From the NCBI GenBank assembly GCA_019753235.1, contig JAIELF010000025.1:1-64000 (forward strand): a stretch of DNA of 64,000 bases. Reading direction: 5' to 3'. Made by a program: the position numbers and the translations under genes. The first letter of the stretch is position 1, and the number at the start of each line of letters is the position of its first letter. The stretch comes from a bacterium (GTDB lineage Bacteria; Planctomycetota; Planctomycetia; Kolteriales; Kolteriaceae). Shown here piece after piece: positions 26,568 through 34,772 of this stretch. The notes beneath the pieces are model-generated. The model was given only the letters and a program-made list of their open reading frames with translations, was not told the DNA's origin and did no database searches.

Positions 26568-28355
26568 CTACGCCTCCCGATTCAAACGTGAGCCGGCCGT
26601 GCTGGCCAGGGGAGCTTCCATGCGGAAATCGTCCCACAGACTCTCCGCTTGCTCACCGGCGGAGGTTGGTTCGCTGGCCAATGGGCGTGGCCGAACCGTG
26701 ATCATTGCCCCGGTTTGGCCGACCTCGGCCAGGCCGCCGCGAAGTTCGTCGATCGACCGGGCGAGCCGATCGCTTGCTTCCGGGGTCTCGGCAATCAATG
26801 AAACACTGACGGTCCCTTCGACGCCGGTCACCGTCGCCATTACGTCGCCCAATTGCGTCAGTTGCAAAAAGAGCACGACCGTAAAGCGAGACGTATCGTC
26901 CAAGGTCGGGACGCCGCCATTGGAACTTCGGCGATAGAACGCCTGCAACTGTGCCTGGCTCACGCCGGTGGCCGGATCGATCGGCAGCGCGACCGAAAAG
27001 TATTGATTCAGTCCATCGACATTGCGGAGCTGCTGAGAGGTGAGCTGATCGATCAATCGATCGGTCCGGACAATCGATGCCGTCACCGCGGGCGACGGCG
27101 TTTGTACCGCAACCGTTTCCAGCTTGCCGCGCAGCTCGAGAAGCTGACCCTTGAGATCCCCGTCAAGCACGCCTCGCACCGTCGTCGGCACAGACGAATC
27201 GGTTCGATTGGGTGACGCCTCGGTCGGAATGGAAGGATCCTGCACAGAAGCGCGAGGGGAAGCAGTCGGATCCGACGATCGCGAAGACAAAGCAACATCT
27301 TTCGAGGCAGCCAACGTCTCTTTTGGTGCGGCGGGGGGAAGGTCGGCACGAAGCGGCGTGGGCTTTTCTGAAATGTCGAGAGGGGAGGATTCGCTGGGCA
27401 GCGCCGACGACCGATCCGATTCGGCCAAGGCTGACAAGAGCAGCGACGCCGCCCGGTTGGCCGGCGCCGGCAGATTCTCGCTCGGTGGCTCGGTGGCCGA
27501 GTCGGTCAGAGGTCGCGTCTGGGACGCAGTGGGCGAAATCGTCGAGGCCGACTCGCTCGCGACGGGAAGACCGGACGAGGAAACAGAGTTTTCGCTGGAT
27601 CGAGTGGGCAGATCCGCGGAAGCGAGCTTGGCTTCGAAACCGCGAGCCAACGAGACAAATTGTCGAAGGAGGTCGGCCGCCAACTGGGGCGGATCCGAGA
27701 GCGCGGACGAATTCACCAGTTGCTGGACTGTTCGACCTGCGATCGAAGTGAGCGCCTCCGGCAAAACCGTCGCCGACCGGGGCAAGCTGTTAGCCACTCG
27801 GCCGACATCCTGCTGGAGGCGGAGAATCCCATCCCCCAAACTGCCGGGGCGTTGATCGGTCAAGCGAAGCAACTCTTCGATCCGCGGCGCGAGTTCAGGC
27901 CGAGCCTGGGCAAGTTGATCAATCGCACCGCCAGGCCGAGCCGACGGCACCACGATGGCCCCGCGAAGGTCGGCACTATTGGCAATCGCGTTGTTGACGA
28001 CAGGGCGAAGCGAAGAACCATCGGTCGGCAACGCCGTCGTCGAGTTTTGGCTGACAAGGCGGAATTGCGGCGCCCCGGCATTCTGCCCCGCCGCGGGCGC
28101 GTTGCGATTGATTTCGAGAAGGAGTTGATCGCCGGGTGACAAGGGTATGTCACTTTTGGCCTGGATGGTCCCCCCTGGGATGGAAAGCGTGAAAAGGTTT
28201 TCTGCGAGAATGCGAATGACCTCGGCCCGGATCACCTGCCCGGAAGGGAATCGATCGATGAGCTCCGCCGGGCTGGAACCGACCCCGACGGCCGGCGTGG
28301 TCGAGGCAACCGGGTCGATGGTCGCGATGGATGAACTGACCGAAATCTGCGACAT
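26568..28355 (-). CDS. FliK-like flagellar hook-length control protein
   Basis: This is a 595-residue protein. An N-terminal region (about 30-90, PSGQVIRAEVIRILAENLF, then LSPGDQLLLEI) is followed by about 300 residues of Ser/Pro/Ala-rich low complexity. The C-terminal domain (about 440-570) resembles the FliK hook domain, with VVLFLQLTQLGDVMATV and VSVSLIAETPEASDRLARSIDELRGGL. FliK is secreted, measures hook length and switches FlhB specificity. The next gene is FlhX, which supports this. Divergence in the N-terminal half is normal for the family. Confidence 0.75.
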   Translation of the reverse strand: MSQISVSSSIATIDPVASTTPAVGVGSSPAELIDRFPSGQVIRAEVIRILAENLFTLSIPGGTIQAKSDIPLSPGDQLLLEINRNAPAAGQNAGAPQFRLVSQNSTTALPTDGSSLRPVVNNAIANSADLRGAIVVPSARPGGAIDQLAQARPELAPRIEELLRLTDQRPGSLGDGILRLQQDVGRVANSLPRSATVLPEALTSIAGRTVQQLVNSSALSDPPQLAADLLRQFVSLARGFEAKLASADLPTRSSENSVSSSGLPVASESASTISPTASQTRPLTDSATEPPSENLPAPANRAASLLLSALAESDRSSALPSESSPLDISEKPTPLRADLPPAAPKETLAASKDVALSSRSSDPTASPRASVQDPSIPTEASPNRTDSSVPTTVRGVLDGDLKGQLLELRGKLETVAVQTPSPAVTASIVRTDRLIDQLTSQQLRNVDGLNQYFSVALPIDPATGVSQAQLQAFYRRSSNGGVPTLDDTSRFTVVLFLQLTQLGDVMATVTGVEGTVSVSLIAETPEASDRLARSIDELRGGLAEVGQTGAMITVRPRPLASEPTSAGEQAESLWDDFRMEAPLASTAGSRLNREA

Positions 28356-28511
28356 CTCCCACCCTCCCTTCGCGTCGACAGGTGCGATGCACCCAAGGAC
28401 GGCCGGCCACCGGAGCCCATCCCAGAGGGAAATCTACCTCAAAAAGAGGAACCGGGACGAGCCGAGTAGACGACGAACAGAGGATCCGAGTATTCCCGGT
28501 GGGAAAAAGCG

Positions 28512-29222
28512 TTACTTCGTTGCGGGTGCGTTCGTTGCGGGGGCGGGTGGATCTTCGACCAGGGTCATGATGACTTTCACCGGCGTCCCGCGGGGGGGAA
28601 TCCGGTCGGTCCAGGCGTTAAAGAGGAGGGAAGCGTTGGCGTTGTCGCTGGCGATATTGATATCGACGACTGCGCCAGGAAAATTCGCCACACAGATGAG
28701 ATCCCCTTCGTCTCCGAGCCAACGAGCCCGCGCTTCGCCCGGAATGCGCACGAATCGGCTGCCGGCAAAGACGAAATCGGCCTTCATCGCTTTGGGATCT
28801 TTTCCCTCGCCTTGGTCGGCACGAATCCAATCGCGAGCGGGGTGGCGATGGTGCTTGCCGTCCCAATCGTACTCGACATCGACAACAAGTTTCTGTCCGG
28901 TGGGGGGATGAAACTCGGGTTCGAACACGGCCGGCGAGCCAGGCTTGGCGCCGATCCCCAGGAGAGCGAGCTGAAAGCTTCGGGGGGGGATGTCTGCTGC
29001 CAGGATCGATTCGTGTTCTTTGGTCCGGACCGGGCAAAGGAGCAATTCGAGGGCTCCCTCGCGAAGAACGACTTGCGACTGAACGATCACTTCTTTTCGG
29101 GTTCGATCCATGGTTAACGACGGAGCCAGTTCGACGAGACCCTCGGCCTTGGGGGGATCGGTTGGCCGAGCCGGTTCGATGCCGATCGGTCCAAGGCAAA
29201 GAGCGAACCAAAGGGGGAGCAT
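28512..29222 (-). CDS. YdjY domain-containing protein
   Basis: This is a 236-residue protein. The start ATG 29222 follows GGAGAAAGAG and begins a signal-like segment (MLPLWFALCLGPIG). The frame continues far upstream, but that part is antisense to the YkgJ and hisS genes and has no signal. The body carries RTRKEVIVQSQVVLREGALELLLC and ending features of YdjY proteins, which are exported and of unknown function, sometimes tied to ferredoxin-like or metal contexts. The C-terminus is Pro/Ala-rich. It is divergent from the YkgJ gene. Confidence 0.8.
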   Translation of the reverse strand: MLPLWFALCLGPIGIEPARPTDPPKAEGLVELAPSLTMDRTRKEVIVQSQVVLREGALELLLCPVRTKEHESILAADIPPRSFQLALLGIGAKPGSPAVFEPEFHPPTGQKLVVDVEYDWDGKHHRHPARDWIRADQGEGKDPKAMKADFVFAGSRFVRIPGEARARWLGDEGDLICVANFPGAVVDINIASDNANASLLFNAWTDRIPPRGTPVKVIMTLVEDPPAPATNAPATK

Positions 29223-29348
29223 GAATCTCTTTCTCCGTCGTCGGTCCCAAGCGGGCCGAGGTGCCGACACTGGTCGGCCAATCTGGCACGCGCGAAGCCA
29301 ACCTGTACGATTCTCTTGGCCCAGCAACATCTTGGCAAGGAGCTGCCC

Positions 29349-29786
29349 ATGAGCGAGACCCTGACTCAAACCCGCAAACCGAAGCGCGAGGATCTTCCTA
29401 AGGATGCGAATCTTTGCGACCACTGCACCGCCAAATGTTGCAAGTACATCGCGCTGCCGATCGATACCCCCGAGGCAAAGGAGGATTTTGATAACCTCCG
29501 CTGGTACATCATGCACGGCTCGGGAACGATCAACGTTTTCGTCGAGGAAGATCAGTGGTATTTGATGATTCATCAGACTTGCGAGCACTTGCTTCCCGAT
29601 AACCGGTGCGGCGTCTACCACACGCGGCCGCAAATCTGTCGCGAGTACCATACCGACAATTGCGAGTACAACGACGACTGGGTCTACGATCGGATTTTTG
29701 AGAGCCCTGACCAGGTATGGGAGTATGCCGAGGCCATCTTGGGTGTCGATCTGATCCCGCCCAAGGGTTTGCCGATCCTGGGATAA
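29349..29786 (+). CDS. YkgJ family cysteine cluster protein
   Basis: This is a 145-residue soluble protein. The cysteines follow the YkgJ zinc/iron-cluster pattern: LCDHCTAKCC near residues 24-33, then CEHLLPDNRCGVY and RPQICREYHTDNCEY. Family members bind Zn or an Fe-S centre; their function is not settled. The start at 29349 has AAGGAG at the proper distance. It precedes hisS by 126 bases on the same strand. Confidence 0.9.
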   Translation: MSETLTQTRKPKREDLPKDANLCDHCTAKCCKYIALPIDTPEAKEDFDNLRWYIMHGSGTINVFVEEDQWYLMIHQTCEHLLPDNRCGVYHTRPQICREYHTDNCEYNDDWVYDRIFESPDQVWEYAEAILGVDLIPPKGLPILG

Positions 29787-29912
29787 ACGTGTTGGAACGA
29801 GATCGAAATCGGGACGTCGGCAAAAGTTTTGGTGGCGCGATCGAAAGCTCGCCTGAGCGTCGAATCGGCAATAATTTGAACGCCTGCTCTGGGTGACGCG
29901 GAAAGGATAGCG

Positions 29913-31196
29913 ATGAAGATTGCCCCCCCAAAGTACACCCGCGACTTCTATCCGGAGGAGATGCGTCGGCGCGAGTGGATCGAAGGGGCTTGGCATGCCG
30001 CCAGCCGATCGGCCGGCTTTCTGCCCTGGGACGGGCCGATTCTCGAAACGTTGGAACTCTACAAGCGAAAGAGTGGCGAGGAGATCGTCGAACAGCTCTT
30101 CAACATCGCTTCTAAGGGAAGCCAGGAACTGGCGGTCCGCCCCGAGATGACCCCTTCGCTGGCACGGATGATCGTCACCAAACAATCCAGCCTTCCCCGC
30201 CCGATCAAGTGGTACACCATCGGGCGCATGTGTCGATACGAGCGGGGTCAACGAGGTCGGCTACGCGAGTTTTGGCAATGGAACGTCGATGTGCTGGGGG
30301 TCGAGGGGACAGTTGCCGACGCGGAAGTGATCAGTGTCGCCATCGATGGTCTGGAGAATCTCGGCCTGACGGATGCGGATGTCGGCGTCCACCTCAACTC
30401 TCGGCGAATGCTGTCGGCATTGTTGATCGGCGCGGGGATTGAGGAGGCATTGCACGGCGCAATTTACGCGGTGGCCGACAAAAGAAGCAAGTTGCCGACC
30501 GAGGAGATCGACAAGCTTTTTGCGAAGATCGGCCTCCCCGAGAGCGGTCTAGCGAAAGTGAAGGATCTCTTTCGCCTCACGAGCCTGGATGAGTTGCAGA
30601 GCTTGGCCCGCGAATGGGCGGATGAAGCGAGTCTGGTCGAGGTCGATCAGCTTCGCGACCTCTTTGATCTTTTGGCTCATCTGGGCAAGGAAAAGTATTG
30701 CCGATTCGATATCGGGATCGTGCGAGGTTTGGCGTACTACACCGGACCGGTTTTCGAGATCCTCGACGTCAAAGGAGAACTCCGCGCGATCGGCGGAGGA
30801 GGCCGATACGATCGGCTGATGGAGACTATGGGGGGCCAAGCGATGCCTGCCTGCGGCTTCGGCATGGGAGATGTGACGCTAGGAGAATTGCTGACCGAGC
30901 GGAATCTATCCCCTGCCAGCGAAGGATTGCTTGACGATTTCATCATTCCGGTTCGGGCCGAGCTGATCCCCGACATGTTGAAGCTCGTCGCCCGACGACG
31001 AAAAGAGGGCCGACGCGTCGACTACTTCCCCAAGCCTGGCAACCGCGACAAACTTCTTAAGCGAGCCATCGACACAGGCGCTCGACACGCCATCCTGATC
31101 GGCGGACCAGAATGGGACAGCGGTCGACAAGTGTTGATTCGCGATCTCCAAACCCGAACCGAAACCATTGTCCCATTCGATGGATCAATGGATTGA
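29913..31196 (+). CDS. hisS: Histidine--tRNA ligase
   Basis: This is a 427-residue class II synthetase. Motif 1 context is near residues 7-30 (YTRDFYPEE), motif 2 is MCRYERGQRGRLREFWQW (109-126), the HisA-like motif is GLAYYTGPVFE (about 274-284), and motif 3 is GFGMGDVTLGELL. A C-terminal anticodon domain (330-420) is present, which separates it from the HisZ regulatory paralogue. Several positions differ from textbook HisRS: RPEMTP where RPEGT is usual, and GLAYYTG where GLDYYTG is usual. It charges tRNA-His in the cytoplasm. The HYExAFE gene follows. Confidence 0.87.
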   Translation: MKIAPPKYTRDFYPEEMRRREWIEGAWHAASRSAGFLPWDGPILETLELYKRKSGEEIVEQLFNIASKGSQELAVRPEMTPSLARMIVTKQSSLPRPIKWYTIGRMCRYERGQRGRLREFWQWNVDVLGVEGTVADAEVISVAIDGLENLGLTDADVGVHLNSRRMLSALLIGAGIEEALHGAIYAVADKRSKLPTEEIDKLFAKIGLPESGLAKVKDLFRLTSLDELQSLAREWADEASLVEVDQLRDLFDLLAHLGKEKYCRFDIGIVRGLAYYTGPVFEILDVKGELRAIGGGGRYDRLMETMGGQAMPACGFGMGDVTLGELLTERNLSPASEGLLDDFIIPVRAELIPDMLKLVARRRKEGRRVDYFPKPGNRDKLLKRAIDTGARHAILIGGPEWDSGRQVLIRDLQTRTETIVPFDGSMD

Positions 31197-31307
31197 GGCA
31201 TCGTTCCCTTGGAATCGGTCCACGTCGGGGTTACGATAAAAGAGGAAAAAGACGCCGATGCTGAGGGGCCCCTCGCTCGGGTAATAGTTGGCAGTCCATT
31301 GGGACGC

Positions 31308-31814
31308 ATGTTCATGGCGGATCGATCAAACCATTACGAGCGAGCCTTCGAAGGCTATCTCCGCGTGCTTCGGATCGCATCGATCGGCGTCGATGAGTCG
31401 CGCCGCGCGTTCGGCGACAACGAGACGATTAAGAACCTCGACTTCATCGTGACGCATCCATCGGGGCAAGTTTTACTTGTCGATGTCAAGGGTCGCAGGA
31501 TGTCGTGTCGCCGACGGACCCGGCAAAACTGGGCAACGCGCGATGATGTGCAAAGCCTTCGATTCTGGGAGCGTCGATTGGGTCCGCGGGCAGAGGCGCT
31601 CCTGGTTTTCGTGTATCAACTGGAAGCGGAGTCGATGGGCGAACAGTTCGAGGACCAGTTCTTTTTTGAAGACCGACATTATGGCTGTCTGGCGGTGTCA
31701 GCGAGCGGCTACGAGGAAAAGATGCGGGTTCGTTCGCCGCGATGGGGAACGGTGAGTCTTCGCAAGGCGGACTTCGACTCGCTGGCGCGGCCCATTTCTT
31801 CTTGGCTTCGTTAG
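31308..31814 (+). CDS. HYExAFE family protein, possible PD-(D/E)XK-like nuclease fold
   Basis: This is a 168-residue protein carrying the family's naming motif at the N-terminus (SNHYERAFEGYLR). The start could equally be ATG 31314; the upstream extension is dropped because HYExAFE proteins begin near this motif. LDFIVTHPSGQVLLVDVKGRR (about 45-65) has the acidic residue, spacer and D-x-K arrangement of PD-(D/E)XK nucleases; that link is my inference. Many basic residues and Trp suggest nucleic acid contact. The family is known to me mainly from planctomycetes and has no established function. It lies 111 bases after hisS. Confidence 0.8.
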   Translation: MFMADRSNHYERAFEGYLRVLRIASIGVDESRRAFGDNETIKNLDFIVTHPSGQVLLVDVKGRRMSCRRRTRQNWATRDDVQSLRFWERRLGPRAEALLVFVYQLEAESMGEQFEDQFFFEDRHYGCLAVSASGYEEKMRVRSPRWGTVSLRKADFDSLARPISSWLR

Positions 31815-32305
31815 TTTTTCCCCTTGGACATGCCTTGGTGTTCGGCCAACTCATTTTGGTCTAGATGGAATGAATCCTGTCGCGAAACGCGTCTAACGAC
31901 CCACGAATCGACGATCCGATCAAATCGATTGTTCGCGTTATTCGCTGGATAAACCAGCTTCCGTTCGAAACAAACCGATCGATGGACGGGCCGAGATTGA
32001 ATTCAGTGGCGTGCGAAAACCTTGCTCCCCAGAGTGATCGTGGATCGGGTCAAAAGCGAAAAAGAAACCTTTTTCGCTTTTCGTTTGACGTTTTCTTGTT
32101 AACTTCATGACTGTATTCGCGAGATGACTCCCATCGTCTCCTCCCAGCGAATGCACCACGAACGCTTTCCTAGGTGTGCTGTTATCAAGATTGGTTTGAC
32201 TTGCCGAGCTCTGCCTATCGGAGCTCATGTGCTTCCACCGCTTTCTTCCGCTTGTCGACGTGGTCGGACGTCGAAGAGTGGAACTTGCCTTAAGAGGAGA
32301 TCTCT
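31815..32305. other. Intergenic region between HYExAFE and PEP-CTERM genes
   Basis: There is no supported gene in 491 bases. It contains a long AT-rich hairpin (32052-32081) and the promoter/leader of the PEP-CTERM gene, whose Shine-Dalgarno AGAGGAG sits just before the ATG. Several short frames here have no recognisable product. Confidence 0.5.
32052..32081. terminator. 13-bp perfect hairpin, terminator-like
   Basis: AAAAGCGAAAAAG (32052-32064) and CTTTTTCGCTTTT (32069-32081) pair completely over a 4-base AAAC loop. The A-rich 5' arm and T-rich 3' arm give terminator-like behaviour on either strand. It lies 238 bases after the HYExAFE stop and 225 before the PEP-CTERM start, so an attenuator or operator role is also possible. 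Confidence 0.5.
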
Positions 32306-33160
32306 ATGTTCCATCCCACCGTTCGTTCCTGGGCCGCATTGGCCGGTCTTGCCTGCGGGTTGCTTGGCTCAACGGCCAAAGCCGCTCTGGTCACCTTACC
32401 CGTGGACACGGCGAATTCCGTCGTTTCCGTGGCTGTCCAAGTAACACTGGGCGGCGTGCCTCTTGCAAACGCCTCCCTTTCATCGCGATGGACGGGAAAC
32501 ATCGTCATCGACGTTCAGCGAGACGGCCTTTCGCAAATCACGTCGATTCAATTCGTGAATGCGTCGAACACGCATGGCACACTGATTCTCGAAGACATTT
32601 CGGGAATCAACGTCGACCTCTCCGCTCTCGGCAATGTGCCGGCAACCCTGGTCGGAGCCGAGTTCGGCTTGGCAGTTCGGAACCTTATCGGGAATCCCGC
32701 CACGGGACAAACCATTTCGGACGACGTTGCTATTGCGGTAAGCCCCTTCGGCGTCGGGCCCTTGGGCGACATCATTTACAGCGGTAACCCAGTCGGGCAG
32801 GATCTGACCTCGACCGACGGCATCGCCAAGCTCGGCCCAGCGACCGGCCCTATCGCTGCCCTCATCGGACCGGGCGGAATGGCCGACGCGAAACTGGTCG
32901 ATCCGACCGGCTCGACCGGCACGTTGGCGGCGGGTCAATTAAAGCTGTTCGACGGCGTCTCGAAGCCCAATCGGCTCGAATTGCCAATCGACGTCAGTCT
33001 GCCCGGCGTCCTCTCGATCCCGGCTCAACTCTTGGCGGTCAACCTTCGTTTGCAGGGAACCCTGGTCGCCATCCCAGAGGCCAGCACCATCGCGATGATG
33101 GCAGTCGCGACCGGCCTGTTCAGCTTGGCCGGCTGGCGTCGCCTGGCTCGGCGATCTTAA
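32306..33160 (+). CDS. PEP-CTERM sorting domain protein
   Basis: This is a 284-residue exported protein. The signal peptide is residues 1-27 (ending STAKA-A). The C-terminal signal reads IPEASTIAMMAVATGLFSLAGW followed by the basic RRLARRS, the usual PEP-CTERM plan with a PEAS variant. The interior is rich in beta-forming, Gly/Asn/Thr residues without catalytic motifs, suggesting a structural or adhesive surface protein. AGAGGAG precedes the ATG. Two terminator hairpins follow. The same C-terminal signal type occurs at 1142-1924, though the bodies are not alike. Confidence 0.87.
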   Translation: MFHPTVRSWAALAGLACGLLGSTAKAALVTLPVDTANSVVSVAVQVTLGGVPLANASLSSRWTGNIVIDVQRDGLSQITSIQFVNASNTHGTLILEDISGINVDLSALGNVPATLVGAEFGLAVRNLIGNPATGQTISDDVAIAVSPFGVGPLGDIIYSGNPVGQDLTSTDGIAKLGPATGPIAALIGPGGMADAKLVDPTGSTGTLAAGQLKLFDGVSKPNRLELPIDVSLPGVLSIPAQLLAVNLRLQGTLVAIPEASTIAMMAVATGLFSLAGWRRLARRS

Positions 33161-33175
33161 AGAACCGGAGTTCAA

Positions 33176-33224
33176 CGGGGAAAGATCAACGTCTCAAAGC
33201 GTCCCTTTCCCCGCCTCACTTTTT
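33176..33224 (+). terminator. Intrinsic terminator after the PEP-CTERM gene
   Basis: CGGGGAAAG (33176-33184) pairs with CTTTCCCCG (33205-33213), followed by CCTCACTTTTT. It begins 16 bases after the stop at 33160. Confidence 0.75.
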
Positions 33225-33279
33225 GCTGACCCGAACAGGTCCGCAGGAAGAGATCCAACGATTCCAGCTCGGAGAACGT

Positions 33280-33318
33280 CGGCCGACCCTTCGCCCACGG
33301 TCGGCCGGCTTTGTTTCT
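33280..33318 (+). terminator. Second terminator-like hairpin after the PEP-CTERM gene
   Basis: CGGCCGACC (33280-33288) and GGTCGGCCG (33299-33307) are perfect arms with a 10-base loop, followed by GCTTTGTTTCTT. This is a tandem back-up terminator ahead of the endonuclease-fold gene. Confidence 0.6.
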
Positions 33319-33380
33319 TGTGATGGAGTAGGTCGATCAGCGATTCTCATCGACGATAACGGTTCCGCCGATAGACCTGA

Positions 33381-34400
33381 GTGACGTGGACGCATTTGTC
33401 CCATCAGCATTTGTCCCATCAGGAGACGAACGCCATTTTTTCATTACCTCGGCTCGTGGGCCTTATGGTTCTAACGGTATGGGCAAGCATCTCGGCCCGG
33501 GCGGAAGGCCCGTCTGATTCCAGCGGTCAGGTCCCCAAGAAGCTCCGGGTGATCTCTTACAACGTGCAGTTTCTACCTGGGATCGCCCGACTGTTTAACG
33601 CCCGCGGCAATGATGACTACCGCCCTCGCCGACTGGGCCAGGTCTTGGCCGAGTACGACATCATCGGGCTCAATGAAGTCTTCGAACTGGCGCCTCGAAA
33701 GGTTCTGCTCGAGGAGATCCATCGGGCCTGGGGAGACACTTTTTTCCTCTATGAAACCCCAGAGCCTGGCCCGACCGTCGGACGGTACAACGCGGGGTTG
33801 GCCGTGGTGAGCCGATACCCGATGGTGGCTCGGCACCACAAAGCGTACTCGGCCGCCAGCAGCAAGAAAGAGTTCGGCGTCTTTGCCGACGAGTTCGCCG
33901 CCAAGGGATGCCTCCATGCCCGGATCGAAATTCCAGGCGCGAGTCGGCCGTTTCCCGTGGACATCCTGACCACGCACCTCGATTCAAAACTCGCTTCGGT
34001 GCGAGAGATTCAAAGGCAAGAGATGAGTGCGTTCGCCATCGAGCATTCCTCCCCCGAGAACCCACTTCTCTTCATGGGGGACTTCAACACTCGCGGACCG
34101 TACCGACCCGATGACAAGCCGGGCCCCGAGTATCAGGGGCTGCTCGATCACCTTCGCCAAGCACGAGGAAACCTAACCGATGCTTGGCTTCGGGCGGGTC
34201 AAGGACCTGCCGGCACCAGCGAGCAACTCGAAGCTGACGGTGGCACGCGGATCGATTACATCTTCTTCGCTCCCCCCGCGCAGGGCCCGGGCCCGATTTC
34301 GCTCCGATCGGTCAAAGTCGAGCGGTTCCTCGATCCGAAAGTGACCTCCCTATCCGATCACTCGGCCGTGGTCGCGGAGTTCGACATCCCGGCCCCTTGA
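33381..34400 (+). CDS. Secreted endonuclease/exonuclease/phosphatase family (sphingomyelinase-like) hydrolase
   Basis: This is up to 339 residues with the EEP metallohydrolase motifs in order: ISYNVQFL, GLNEVF (metal Glu), GRYNAGLAVVSRYP, DILTTHLDS, FMGDFNTRG (catalytic Asp/Asn), RIDYIFF and SDHSAVVAEF (catalytic His). The arrangement is closest to bacterial sphingomyelinase C or inositol phosphatases. A hydrophobic segment VGLMVLTVWASISARA gives a signal peptide. The start is unclear: GTG at 33381 precedes a tandem repeat encoding HLSHQHLSHQ; ATG 33465 is an alternative without a clear ribosome site. It is likely extracytoplasmic. Confidence 0.82.
   Translation: MTWTHLSHQHLSHQETNAIFSLPRLVGLMVLTVWASISARAEGPSDSSGQVPKKLRVISYNVQFLPGIARLFNARGNDDYRPRRLGQVLAEYDIIGLNEVFELAPRKVLLEEIHRAWGDTFFLYETPEPGPTVGRYNAGLAVVSRYPMVARHHKAYSAASSKKEFGVFADEFAAKGCLHARIEIPGASRPFPVDILTTHLDSKLASVREIQRQEMSAFAIEHSSPENPLLFMGDFNTRGPYRPDDKPGPEYQGLLDHLRQARGNLTDAWLRAGQGPAGTSEQLEADGGTRIDYIFFAPPAQGPGPISLRSVKVERFLDPKVTSLSDHSAVVAEFDIPAP
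33392..33421. repeat. 15-bp perfect tandem duplication at the start of the EEP gene
   Basis: GCATTTGTCCCATCA occurs twice back to back (33392-33406 and 33407-33421). It keeps the reading frame and encodes HLSHQ twice if the GTG start at 33381 is used. It may be a recent slippage duplication in the leader or N-terminus. Confidence 0.85.
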
Positions 34401-34772
34401 CAGGGCATCGTTGTCTATTGTTCCAGAGTGCGACCGAAACGACTCCCCGTTGTAGTGATGACGAGTGTTCGGTTTGATGATGAGGAAAAGTCGAAGCCTG
34501 TCGAGGACTTCCCTATTTTCGTTAGGCCTCCCAAAGCAATGGATCCCGCCCTTCCTTGCCGTCCTAAATCCCCCAATCCTGTCAGTCCAGTGAACCTTTT
34601 CCTTTCGTGCCGATTGTAGCGATCACAATTATTCAACCGACTGTGCCGATTGTGTCGAAGACAACGAGGACTCGTTCCGAGGCGCGGCGTGATTTGTCAC
34701 GTTTCGCTCATGATGCCGACCCCATGCCACCGGTGGACAGGGTCGGTCAGAGAATGAACGAGGAAGGCAAGG
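34401..34772. other. Intergenic region upstream of the exopolysaccharide block
   Basis: No gene is seen in 372 bases. It is expected to hold the terminator of the EEP gene and the promoter of the block starting at 34773. The repeat cluster at 34607-34653 is the notable structure. Confidence 0.5.
34607..34653. promoter_or_regulatory. Direct repeat and dyad upstream of the exopolysaccharide block
   Basis: GTGCCGATTGT occurs at 34607-34617 and again at 34643-34653. The first copy overlaps an ATTGT-n7-ACAAT dyad (34613-34629). The cluster lies about 120-165 bases before the first gene of the export block, a plausible operator/promoter area. Confidence 0.45.

Noticed and set aside
29223-30251. 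Long leftward open frame extending the YdjY gene to 579 codons
   Set aside because: It lies antisense to the convincing YkgJ and hisS genes, lacks a signal peptide at its start, and YdjY has its own ATG with a good ribosome site at 29222.
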